The position numbers and the translations under genes are program-made. From positions 1 through 64,000 of the forward strand of contig CAJOFL010000002.1 in NCBI GenBank assembly GCA_905233895.1: DNA of 64,000 bases. Direction: 5' to 3'. This DNA comes from an uncultured Bacteroidales bacterium (lineage in GTDB: Bacteria > Bacteroidota > Bacteroidia > Bacteroidales > P3). Positions 1 through 8,452 of this stretch are shown one piece after another; the stretch's first letter is position 1, and each line of letters opens with the position of its first letter. A model generated the notes under the pieces. That model did not search any database. It was not told where the DNA came from and was given only the letters and a program-made list of their open reading frames with translations.

Positions 1-1126
1 TGCGTGTCACGTCGTTGCGCTGGGCTAGATTGGTGCTGAGGTGGCTCAGGCTCCCGTCGGCTGCCGCCGTGAGGTCGAGCCAGGCGGTGGCTTTCAGTCG
101 GGCGCTGGCGCTGAGGTAGCCCTCATGCTGAAGGTATTCGTTCATAAGGTAGCCCCCGGCGGTCTGTACGCTGGCCGAGTCCTCGTAGCGGTCGTAGAGG
201 CGCTGCCCCTTGCCCACCACTTGGAGGTTCCAACGGCCGCTCCTGCGGGTCCATTTCGCTTGGGCGAAGGCCACCTCCTCGGCGGTGTTCTCGGCACTGA
301 CCGTTTGGCGGTAGAATTGCACGGGGCCGGGCAACTGGTGGGTGCCGTGCATAAGGTGAACCTTGGCCGTCAGGCGGCTCACGGAGTCGATGGTGTAGAA
401 GGCTGACACGTCGGCGGTAAGCATCTGCATGGCCGAGTGGAGTCGCCGCTCGCGGCTGCTGCTGTCGGCATGGCTGGCTGTATAGTAGAGGGTGAACGGG
501 TAGTCGCCGTCGCTCTTGAGCCAGTTGGCCCAGACGGTGGTCTTCAGCCGTCGGCTCCACTTTTGTTCCCATTGCAGCGAGGGCGACATCATGCCGAACG
601 ACCCCAGCTCCATGGCGGCTTTGAGGTTGGTGCGTTCGGCGAGGAAGAAGGAGGGCTCGGCGGTGGCCATGTCGATTATATTGCCTGCGGCGAAGGCTCG
701 TGCCGTCGGCAGGCCTTGCGGCCCGCCGTGGGTGAGGCTCACATATGCGGCGCCGCCCAAAAGGTAGCGGCCGAGGTCAACCTGACCGTTCTGTGCGTCG
801 TCCACAGGCACACCATCGATGGTGAGTGTTGAGAACTGGCTGCCCAGTCCACGTGCCGAGACTGTCTTGATGCCGCCGATGCCGCCGTAGTCTTTAAGGG
901 TGACACCGGCCATCTGCCTCAAAGCGTCGCTCAACTGCAAGGCTCCCTGCTGCTCAATCTTTTCTGCGTTGACCACCTGGGTCGGAGCCACGGTGCGAAG
1001 AGTCTTCGGTGCCTGCTGTCCGCTAACCTCCACCTCGTCGAGGCGGTAGGTGGTGTCCTGTGCGGCGAGTTGCAGGTTGAAAAGAATCAGCAATGCCGCG
1101 AAAGTAACTTTCGCGATGTGTTTCAT
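1..1126 (-). CDS. TonB-dependent receptor, 3' part beyond window edge (partial)
   Basis: Open minus-strand frame running off the left edge (so absent from the ORF track): MKHIAKVTFAALLILFNLQLAAQDTTYRLDEVEVSGQQAP...QLSDALRQMAGVTLKDYGGIGGIKTVSARGLGSQFSTLTIDGVPV, a classic plug domain. Start overlaps the rimO stop (ATGA). Confidence 0.85.
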   Translation of the reverse strand, partial: MKHIAKVTFAALLILFNLQLAAQDTTYRLDEVEVSGQQAPKTLRTVAPTQVVNAEKIEQQGALQLSDALRQMAGVTLKDYGGIGGIKTVSARGLGSQFSTLTIDGVPVDDAQNGQVDLGRYLLGGAAYVSLTHGGPQGLPTARAFAAGNIIDMATAEPSFFLAERTNLKAAMELGSFGMMSPSLQWEQKWSRRLKTTVWANWLKSDGDYPFTLYYTASHADSSSRERRLHSAMQMLTADVSAFYTIDSVSRLTAKVHLMHGTHQLPGPVQFYRQTVSAENTAEEVAFAQAKWTRRSGRWNLQVVGKGQRLYDRYEDSASVQTAGGYLMNEYLQHEGYLSASARLKATAWLDLTAAADGSLSHLSTNLAQRNDVTR

Positions 1127-2385
1127 TCTACAAGTTCTCCCATGAGGTCGTTCTCCAGGGCCTGTGTGATATGTACGTTTACAAAGTCGCCTGTACGCAC
1201 TCCGCGGCGTTGGCCTGTGACCAGCACCTCGTCGTCCACCTCGGGGCTATCGTACTCTGTGCGGCAGACGAGATAGTCGCCTTCCCGTCGGTCGACGATG
1301 CAACGGTAGGTGCGCCCCACTTTGGCTTGATTTTTCTCCAGCGATATAGCTTCCTGCACAGCCATCAGTTCACTTACGCGCCGTTGTTTCTCCTCGTCGG
1401 GTACGGGGTCACCGAGGCTCTCGGCAGGCGTACCTTCTTCGGGCGAATAGGCGAAGCATCCCATACGGTCGAAGCGGGCCTGACGCACGAACTCCTTCAA
1501 CTCCTCAAATTCAGCCTCGGTCTCGCCGGGATAGCCCACGATAAGGGTGGTGCGTATGGCGGCGTCGGGCAGGGCGGTGCGGAATTTTTCGAGCAGCGCG
1601 AGGGTGCCTTCGCGGTCGATGCCGCGTTGCATCGAGCGTAGCACATTGGAGTTGATATGCTGCAACGGGATATCGATATAGTTGCAGATGTTCGGGTGGC
1701 GGGCGATGGCCGCTATGGCATCGTCGGGGAACGAGGCGGGGTAGGTGTAGTGTAGGCGTATCCATGGTGCGCCGCTTTCTGTGGCCAGCCTGTCAAGCAA
1801 CTCGCCGAGCGCACGGCGATGATAGAGGTCTAGGCCGTACCAGGTGGTGTCCTGACTGATAACAATCAGCTCTTTCACCTCTTTTGCTACGAGGGCCTTG
1901 GCTTCCGCCACGATATCGTCTATTGGGCGAGAACGATGTGCACCGCGGATGAGCGGGATGGCACAGTAGGAGCACGAGCGGTTGCAGCCTTCGGCTATCT
2001 TTAGGTAGGCATAGTGTTTTGGAGTAGAAAGGGGGCGTCCTAGAGTGGCTTCGCTGAAGTCGACGCCGTACCATTCGTCCACTTCGGGCATCTCGGCCTC
2101 CAGTTCCTTGCGGTAACGCTCCACCAGACAGCCGCACACGATAAGGCGGCGTCCGTTCTTGCAGCCTTGGCCTGCGTTCTTCCAGCGTATGGCTTCGAGG
2201 ATGGTGTTGATGCTTTCCTCCTTGGCGTCGCCGATGAAACCGCAGGTGTTGATTACCACGGTGTCAAAGTTGGTGGCGTTGCTGTCGAAACAGACGGAAT
2301 GGCCTTCGGCGGTGAGGCGGGCGGCGAGGTTCTCGCTGTCCACGGTGTTCTTCGAACAGCCCAGTGTGATGATGTTGATTCTCAT
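1123..2385 (-). CDS. rimO: Ribosomal protein S12 methylthiotransferase RimO
   Basis: MRINIITLGCSKNTVDSE..., radical SAM CNRSCSYCAIP motif, C-terminal TRAM-like region. Confidence 0.95.
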   Translation of the reverse strand: MRINIITLGCSKNTVDSENLAARLTAEGHSVCFDSNATNFDTVVINTCGFIGDAKEESINTILEAIRWKNAGQGCKNGRRLIVCGCLVERYRKELEAEMPEVDEWYGVDFSEATLGRPLSTPKHYAYLKIAEGCNRSCSYCAIPLIRGAHRSRPIDDIVAEAKALVAKEVKELIVISQDTTWYGLDLYHRRALGELLDRLATESGAPWIRLHYTYPASFPDDAIAAIARHPNICNYIDIPLQHINSNVLRSMQRGIDREGTLALLEKFRTALPDAAIRTTLIVGYPGETEAEFEELKEFVRQARFDRMGCFAYSPEEGTPAESLGDPVPDEEKQRRVSELMAVQEAISLEKNQAKVGRTYRCIVDRREGDYLVCRTEYDSPEVDDEVLVTGQRRGVRTGDFVNVHITQALENDLMGELVE

Positions 2386-3341
2386 TGTTCGAACAGGGAG
2401 TCGACGAATTCGTCGGGGTTGAAGAGCTGCAGGTCGGTCATCTTTTCACCCAAGCCTATGTATCGTACAGGCACGTTGAATTGGTCGCTTATGCCGATTA
2501 TGACGCCGCCTTTGGCGGTGCCGTCGAGCTTGGTAAGGGCCAGCGCGTTGACATCGGTGGCCTGTGTGAACTGGCGGGCCTGTTCCACAGCGTTCTGACC
2601 GGTCGATGCATCGAGCACCAGCAGTACCTCGTGGGGCGCGTCGGGCACCAGTTTCTGCATCACCTTGCGTATCTTGCCCAGTTCGTTCATAAGGCCTATC
2701 TTGTTGTGGAGTCGGCCTGCAGTGTCGATAATCACCACGTCGCTACCTTTGGCCAGTGCACTTTGCAAGGTGTCATAAGCCACCGAAGCGGGGTCGGCTC
2801 CCATGCCTTGCTGGACGATGGGAACACCCACGCGGTCGGCCCACAGTTGCAGCTGCTCGACGGCGGCGGCACGGAAGGTGTCGGCGGCACCGAGCATCAC
2901 CTGCCGTCCGGCCTCCTTGTAGCGGTAGGCCAACTTGGCTATGGTAGTGGTCTTGCCTACGCCATTGACGCCTACCACTAGGATTACGTAGGGCTTTGCC
3001 GGCAGAGGGCTGTCGAAGGTGGCAGGAAACCGGTCGGCAGTTGGGCGACGAAGCAACTGGGCTATTTCGGCCCGAAGAATTGAGTTGAGTTCCGTGGTGG
3101 AGATATACTTGTCGCGCTTGATACGGGCCTGCAGTTTGTCAATAACCTTGAGTGTTGTCTCAACACCCACGTCGCTAGTGATGAGGGTCTCTTCGAGATT
3201 GTCGAGCACGTCGTCGTCGACGGTCGTTTTGCCGATGATGCTCTTGGTCAGTTTCTGAAAGAAACTCTCTTTGGTCTTCGCCAGTCCATTATCGAGAGTC
3301 TGGCGCTCTTCGTTCTTTTCTTTACGGCTGAATAATCCCAT
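2382..3341 (-). CDS. ftsY: Signal recognition particle receptor FtsY
   Basis: SRP GTPase motifs GVNGVGKTTTIAKLA, DTFRAAAVEQL, DTAGR, TKLDGTAKGG. Confidence 0.95.
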   Translation of the reverse strand: MGLFSRKEKNEERQTLDNGLAKTKESFFQKLTKSIIGKTTVDDDVLDNLEETLITSDVGVETTLKVIDKLQARIKRDKYISTTELNSILRAEIAQLLRRPTADRFPATFDSPLPAKPYVILVVGVNGVGKTTTIAKLAYRYKEAGRQVMLGAADTFRAAAVEQLQLWADRVGVPIVQQGMGADPASVAYDTLQSALAKGSDVVIIDTAGRLHNKIGLMNELGKIRKVMQKLVPDAPHEVLLVLDASTGQNAVEQARQFTQATDVNALALTKLDGTAKGGVIIGISDQFNVPVRYIGLGEKMTDLQLFNPDEFVDSLFEQ

Positions 3342-3347
3342 GGCGTA

Positions 3348-3875
3348 CTATTTTTGCAGTTCTTTTTCCATTGTGGGCCGAATTTCCTTGTCGAACATCT
3401 GGCGGTAGCGGTCGAAGGGGTATTTGTCGCAGTCGCCGCTAGCGAAATACCAGAGAATGACAATGAATTCATTGGCCGGTGCATAGCCTGGGATGGACTG
3501 AAGGGGAGTTCCGTCGGCGCGATAGAGTACGAATGTGGGGTATCCCTGAACTCCACGGGCGAACTCGTGGGCCTTGTTGCGGCCACCGCTTGCAGGTTGA
3601 TATGTTTGGCCGAACCAGGTGAAGGTGTTGTTGCCTTCGGCGTCGAACTTGACAGGGAAGAAGTATTTGTTAAGAATCTTCGCCACAGTGGGGTCCTTGA
3701 AGGTCTCACGGTCCATCTTCTTGCAGTATCCACACCACGTGGTGTAGAAGTCGACGAAATAAATCTTGCTGCCGATTTTGGCTGTCGAGGCTTCCTCGAT
3801 GGAATGCCACTGAACCTGGGCCGTAAGGCTCCCGGTAAGTAGCATCGCTGCGATAATCAGTAGTATTTTCTTCAT
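3348..3875 (-). CDS. Thioredoxin-family protein (secreted)
   Basis: Signal peptide, DFYTTWCGYCKKMDRETF (CxxC), GYPTFVLY. Confidence 0.85.
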   Translation of the reverse strand: MKKILLIIAAMLLTGSLTAQVQWHSIEEASTAKIGSKIYFVDFYTTWCGYCKKMDRETFKDPTVAKILNKYFFPVKFDAEGNNTFTWFGQTYQPASGGRNKAHEFARGVQGYPTFVLYRADGTPLQSIPGYAPANEFIVILWYFASGDCDKYPFDRYRQMFDKEIRPTMEKELQK

Positions 3876-3896
3876 GTTATTTTGATTCCTTGTTTG

Positions 3897-5225
3897 TTAC
3901 CAATCGTATTCCCATCCCTGTTCGTTGTCCTGCTGCTCCTCAATATAGATTTCCTCTCGTTCTTCACGGTCGCGCAGGCGGAATAGGCGCCCCAGCCAGT
4001 CGTCCTTCTTCGATTTTACTTGGGTTTTGCTGTTCTTGTCCTCCTCAATTATGAGGGCAATGCGGTCGGCATACTGCTCCACGTAGTTGCGGTTGGCTGT
4101 TGGGTCCTGATGAATTTGTGCGCCGGTATAGTAGTGCCGTAGTATGCTATCGTAGGCAATGCCAAGTCCAACCATGCGTATGGCACCTTCCTGCGAAAGA
4201 CCCACGCCGTGTCCGTAACCATGTCCGCGAAGTATCACATTGCCGTGAGCACTGTCCACCTCGACAGAGAAGAATGTTGACTTCAGTTGGAAATCGGTTC
4301 TCACTCGAGTCAGAGGCACCCCTTCGATGCGCACCTTGCGGCGTGGCTGAGCAAAATGCAGCAGGCTGTCGCGTATGGCGCTGTCAGAGGTGTTCAGTTT
4401 GTGGGTACGGCTGAAGTAGCTGAGCCAGCGGTCAATGCTTATGGTTTTTGTCCAGTCTGTCTGACGCATGGAGTAGGAGAATGTGTCTTCGACCGAGCGA
4501 AGGTAGGGTAGGGCGGTGCGCCATACATCCTCCGAGTTGGCCGTCTGCCCTCCAGAGTTGCTGTGGAACGGAGTCTCAATAAGGTTCCCGGAGGAGTCTA
4601 CGAGGGTCTCACCACTGCTTTTAATCACGCCCAGCATGATGTCAGGGCGGATACAGCGGTTGAGGTAGGCCTGACAGTGGACGCCGTCACAGAAGTTATA
4701 TCCGTCTGCTTTGTGCTTGCCTAGGTTGCGTAAGGCCCAAGTGCGGCTGATGATAGCTTGGATTCGGAATATGTCGCTTTGTTGCCCGTAGATTTCGCTC
4801 TGTACCACTCCGGCGATATAGGTTTCGAACTCCACGTCGCCTATAAGCAGCATGTTGCCGCTCGGGGGTAGGGTTATCTCGAGGTTGCCCTCGTAGGTAC
4901 GCTGCTTGCCACCTTCCGGGTTGATACAAAGTATGCATGCGGTATCGGTGGCCTCAAGACGTATGCTGTTGTAGCGTCCATAGTCGTCGTCGTTGACCGA
5001 AACATGTAACATCTTGTCCTCCACTCGCACAAGCACAGAGCGTCCTTCCCCCACCATATCCTCGAGCAGGATGGTGTCGTTGGCATAGAGGTTGTAGTTG
5101 CCTAAGTCGAACGATACGTTAAGGGTGCGGATAGTGTTGGCGGTGAAGAGACGTACGCGCACATGGTCGGCATGAGCGTTAAGACCAAGAGTCAGTAGTG
5201 TGAGTATGAGCAGCAGGCGTTTCAT
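3897..5225 (-). CDS. SpoIID/LytB-domain protein
   Basis: VVQSEIYGQQSDIFRIQAIISRTWAL..., CDGVHCQAY, FHSNSGGQT, GHGYGHGVGLSQEGA motifs typical of SpoIID. Confidence 0.85.
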   Translation of the reverse strand: MKRLLLILTLLTLGLNAHADHVRVRLFTANTIRTLNVSFDLGNYNLYANDTILLEDMVGEGRSVLVRVEDKMLHVSVNDDDYGRYNSIRLEATDTACILCINPEGGKQRTYEGNLEITLPPSGNMLLIGDVEFETYIAGVVQSEIYGQQSDIFRIQAIISRTWALRNLGKHKADGYNFCDGVHCQAYLNRCIRPDIMLGVIKSSGETLVDSSGNLIETPFHSNSGGQTANSEDVWRTALPYLRSVEDTFSYSMRQTDWTKTISIDRWLSYFSRTHKLNTSDSAIRDSLLHFAQPRRKVRIEGVPLTRVRTDFQLKSTFFSVEVDSAHGNVILRGHGYGHGVGLSQEGAIRMVGLGIAYDSILRHYYTGAQIHQDPTANRNYVEQYADRIALIIEEDKNSKTQVKSKKDDWLGRLFRLRDREEREEIYIEEQQDNEQGWEYDW

Positions 5226-6331
5226 TTCAGTAGTGAGATTATTGCATCTGCTGTACGTTCCGAAGCCCCGCCGTCGCCTAAAAGTGTGCGCATGCCGGCA
5301 TATTCTTGTTGCATTCGTTCACGATTGGCAGTATCGGCGGTAATCTTGTTGAACTCTTTTTCCAGTCTGCCAGGGTTGAAGTCCTCCTGTAACAATTCGG
5401 TCACTATTGGACGGTCTGCAATAAGATTGACCAGCGAGATGTAACTGATGCGTCGGCCCACTATGGCTTTTGCGATAGCGATGGAGATGGCGTTGGCACG
5501 GTAGCATACAACTTGCGGCACATTAAACAATGCGGTCTCAAGTGTGGCTGTGCCGGAACAGACTACGGCAGCATAGGCTGAAGCCAGCAGGGGATATGTC
5601 TTGTCAAATACTATCTCAATAGGGCTGTCTTTTGGCAGCAGATTTGTATATGGTTCATTGCCTAGCAGGCTCATCCCCGCCACCACAAATCGATATTCAG
5701 GGTGACGTGCGGCCAAGGAGGCCATTAAAGGCAGACTGTTTTTCAACTCCTGACGGCGGCTCCCGGGAAGCAAGGCCACTATTGGCTTGCCATCATTGTT
5801 CTTGTTGTCTGAATATTGCTTGGAAAGAATCTGATCCAATAGGGGGTGCCCGACATATACCGCCTGCGGCATATCGTTTTCGGCAAAGAATTTCTCCTCA
5901 AAGGGAAGAATATAGCATAACTTGTCGAGCGAACGGCGCATCTTCTTGATGCGACCTTTTTTCCATGCCCAAAGGTTGGGTGAGATATAGTGAACAGTAT
6001 GGAAACCGTGCTCTTTCGCCCACTGCTCTATTCGCAGGTTGAACCCTGGATAGTCGATACCTATTACGACGTCAGGGTGATAGGATATGATGTCGTCTTT
6101 GCAGAATGAGATGTTCCCGAGTATCGTCCGCAGGTGTATGGCCACCTCGACGAAACCCATGATTGCCAGGTCACGGATGTGGCGTACCGGTTGGTTTCCG
6201 CATTCGGCAGTCATAGCATCGCCTCCCCAGAAGCGGAACTCGGCTTGCGGGTCGCGCTGGCGCAGTGTGCGCATCAGCGTGGCACCGTACATGTCGCCCG
6301 AGGCTTCTCCTGCTATGACGTAATATCTCAT
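5222..6331 (-). CDS. lpxB: Lipid-A-disaccharide synthase
   Basis: MRYYVIAGEASGDMYGATLM..., FWGGDAM, LPGSRRQEL, VCSGTATLETALFNVPQVVCYR. Confidence 0.95.
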   Translation of the reverse strand: MRYYVIAGEASGDMYGATLMRTLRQRDPQAEFRFWGGDAMTAECGNQPVRHIRDLAIMGFVEVAIHLRTILGNISFCKDDIISYHPDVVIGIDYPGFNLRIEQWAKEHGFHTVHYISPNLWAWKKGRIKKMRRSLDKLCYILPFEEKFFAENDMPQAVYVGHPLLDQILSKQYSDNKNNDGKPIVALLPGSRRQELKNSLPLMASLAARHPEYRFVVAGMSLLGNEPYTNLLPKDSPIEIVFDKTYPLLASAYAAVVCSGTATLETALFNVPQVVCYRANAISIAIAKAIVGRRISYISLVNLIADRPIVTELLQEDFNPGRLEKEFNKITADTANRERMQQEYAGMRTLLGDGGASERTADAIISLLK

Positions 6332-6621
6332 TGAAACACTATTATTCTAGCTTTGATCATATAGGTGATGAATGCTAAAAAAGTGACGAAGAAAACCACA
6401 ATAAGAGTCTTTACCACCCGTAAATGTTCGCGCCCCTTGGCATAGTGGCGTAGCACCAGTATCAGAGGAATGAACATCCCGCCGAACCAGCGTATGTGTG
6501 AACCTATAGGCTCTCCGGCGATAAGCAGTACTACGGCGAGTACAATAATAAATCCAAATTCCGAACAGAGACCGGCAACCAATCCTGTCAGTATCTTGTC
6601 TTGGGCAAAGAATTTTTTCAT
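6328..6621 (-). CDS. Small membrane protein, conserved hypothetical
   Basis: Three hydrophobic segments; overlaps neighbours at start and stop within an lpxB-surE operon. Confidence 0.7.
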   Translation of the reverse strand: MKKFFAQDKILTGLVAGLCSEFGFIIVLAVVLLIAGEPIGSHIRWFGGMFIPLILVLRHYAKGREHLRVVKTLIVVFFVTFLAFITYMIKARIIVFQ

Positions 6622-7379
6622 AAAGCCAGATGTTTCAGTTTGTTGATAGATTCATAGTGGGTGAAGTCGGGACATGTCGGCACTACTGAGACGTAACCAT
6701 TGGCCAAGGCCCATTCGTCGCTGCTTTCGGGTGGGTTGATACACTCGAATTTGCCGGTAAGCCACCAGTATGGTCTGCCCAATGGGTCGGTACGTTGCAC
6801 AAAACTGTCGAGCCAACGGGCTTTTGCTTCATGGCAGATACGTATGCCTTTGATATCCTTGGCTGGAAGTCGTGGGATATTCACGTTGAGAGATACGTTG
6901 TCTGGCAAACCGTCCTTGAGTACTTTGTCGATGATATGGCGTACGTAAGGTAAGCTGCTGCTGAAATCGGCTTCGGGATTATGGTTGAGCAGGGAAAATC
7001 CGATTGCGTCAATGTCAAGTGCCGTGGCCTCGATTACTGCACCCATCGTTCCGCTGTATAGCACGTTGATGGAACTATTGCTGCCGTGGTTGATGCCGGA
7101 CAGTACGAGGTTAGGTCTCCGCGGGCAGAAATATTCCACGGCCAGTTTTATGCAATCCACAGGAGTGCCGTCGCATGCGTAGATGCTTAGTTCTGGGGAT
7201 TTTTTTATGTCATTGACACGTAACGGACGTTCGGAGGTAAGGCTATGGCTCTTTCCAGATGCATTGAGGATAGGAGCCATAACTACCACATCGCCGAACT
7301 CCATGGCCACATCGGTAAGGGTGCGGATGCCTTTGGCGTTGACGCCATCGTCGTTGGTTATGAGTATCAGAGGTCTCAT
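6618..7379 (-). CDS. surE: 5'/3'-nucleotidase SurE
   Basis: LILITNDDGVNAKGIRTL, GTPVDC, LVLSGINHGSN, YSGTMGAVIEA. Confidence 0.95.
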   Translation of the reverse strand: MRPLILITNDDGVNAKGIRTLTDVAMEFGDVVVMAPILNASGKSHSLTSERPLRVNDIKKSPELSIYACDGTPVDCIKLAVEYFCPRRPNLVLSGINHGSNSSINVLYSGTMGAVIEATALDIDAIGFSLLNHNPEADFSSSLPYVRHIIDKVLKDGLPDNVSLNVNIPRLPAKDIKGIRICHEAKARWLDSFVQRTDPLGRPYWWLTGKFECINPPESSDEWALANGYVSVVPTCPDFTHYESINKLKHLAL

Positions 7380-8452
7380 CGGGCGAAGAGTGATTTGTCG
7401 TGCCCTAGGAAGTAACTGACGGGTTGCAGTATGCGGTCAAACACGAAGTATTGTATCAGCACGGTGTCCTTGCTGTCGATTATAGCATATAGGCGGTCTA
7501 GGTCGAAGGTGTTGTACATTGCCGTGTCGGGCATTGCCTCATAGTCGTCGGGGTTGGTGTATTTGATGTAGGTGCGCACCTCTGTCTGTCGGCCTGCAGT
7601 ATCGGTGATTGTAAGCACGGCACGAGGGGCGACTTGTAACGAACTGTCATTTGCGTTTGGTACAATGGCGGCAAACTCATCGAAGTTGAGCCATGCAAAC
7701 GATGAGAGTAACTGAGCTACGCGCACGGTGTCAAATTGTGGTACAGGCTTGCCGGTGACCGCAGGAATGAGGTCGAATCCGTCGCCGTTGTTGCGCACGG
7801 AAAAACTTTCTTCGGGCATGGCCGGTATCTGCATGTTGATTTCGTCTATGGCATTCACGTCTAGGTCAACGATGGTGTGGCTGCGCCATTTAAGAGGTTC
7901 GGTAACGAAGCGAGGGGTGAGGAATCCGCGGAATCCTGGAATATAAATTACGTAGGGCACTTTGTCGCCCTCACGCCACATGAATGAGGCCATCATGTCT
8001 TGAGTCTCTCGGCCAACATAGTAGGTCACTAACTTCTTTTCGTGCATAAACAAATGCAGGCCGAAGATGTTGATACGCGGCGCACGGCCGTAGACTTCCA
8101 CCTTTATGGCACGTGCCGAGATGTCCTTGATAACGTTGGGGATGGCGTTGCGGTTCACCTGTTGGCGGATTTGCATGGTATGCAGTGTCTCTAGCAGCAG
8201 GTCAATCATTGGTTGGTTTGCAGGGTAATGCATGTTGTCGCATACGACAGTCCACAACGAGTCGGCGTCGCGTTCAAGCAGTGTCTCGTTGCCCTGTTTG
8301 TCGGCCAGATAGATACGGTCAACGGCGGCGATGTTCTCTATGTTGTAGTCTTGGTCGAAAGTGGCCTTCTTGTGCCCTTGCAGTGCAACAATCAGTGCAA
8401 CTATCCCTATTACGGCTACTGCCGCAATGATTATCAAGTTCTTTTTGTTCAT
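7376..8452 (-). CDS. DUF4340-like protein, coupled to GldF/G-type ABC gene
   Basis: N-terminal TM anchor, repeated extracytoplasmic domain; position directly after the GldF-GldG fusion. Confidence 0.6.
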   Translation of the reverse strand: MNKKNLIIIAAVAVIGIVALIVALQGHKKATFDQDYNIENIAAVDRIYLADKQGNETLLERDADSLWTVVCDNMHYPANQPMIDLLLETLHTMQIRQQVNRNAIPNVIKDISARAIKVEVYGRAPRINIFGLHLFMHEKKLVTYYVGRETQDMMASFMWREGDKVPYVIYIPGFRGFLTPRFVTEPLKWRSHTIVDLDVNAIDEINMQIPAMPEESFSVRNNGDGFDLIPAVTGKPVPQFDTVRVAQLLSSFAWLNFDEFAAIVPNANDSSLQVAPRAVLTITDTAGRQTEVRTYIKYTNPDDYEAMPDTAMYNTFDLDRLYAIIDSKDTVLIQYFVFDRILQPVSYFLGHDKSLFAR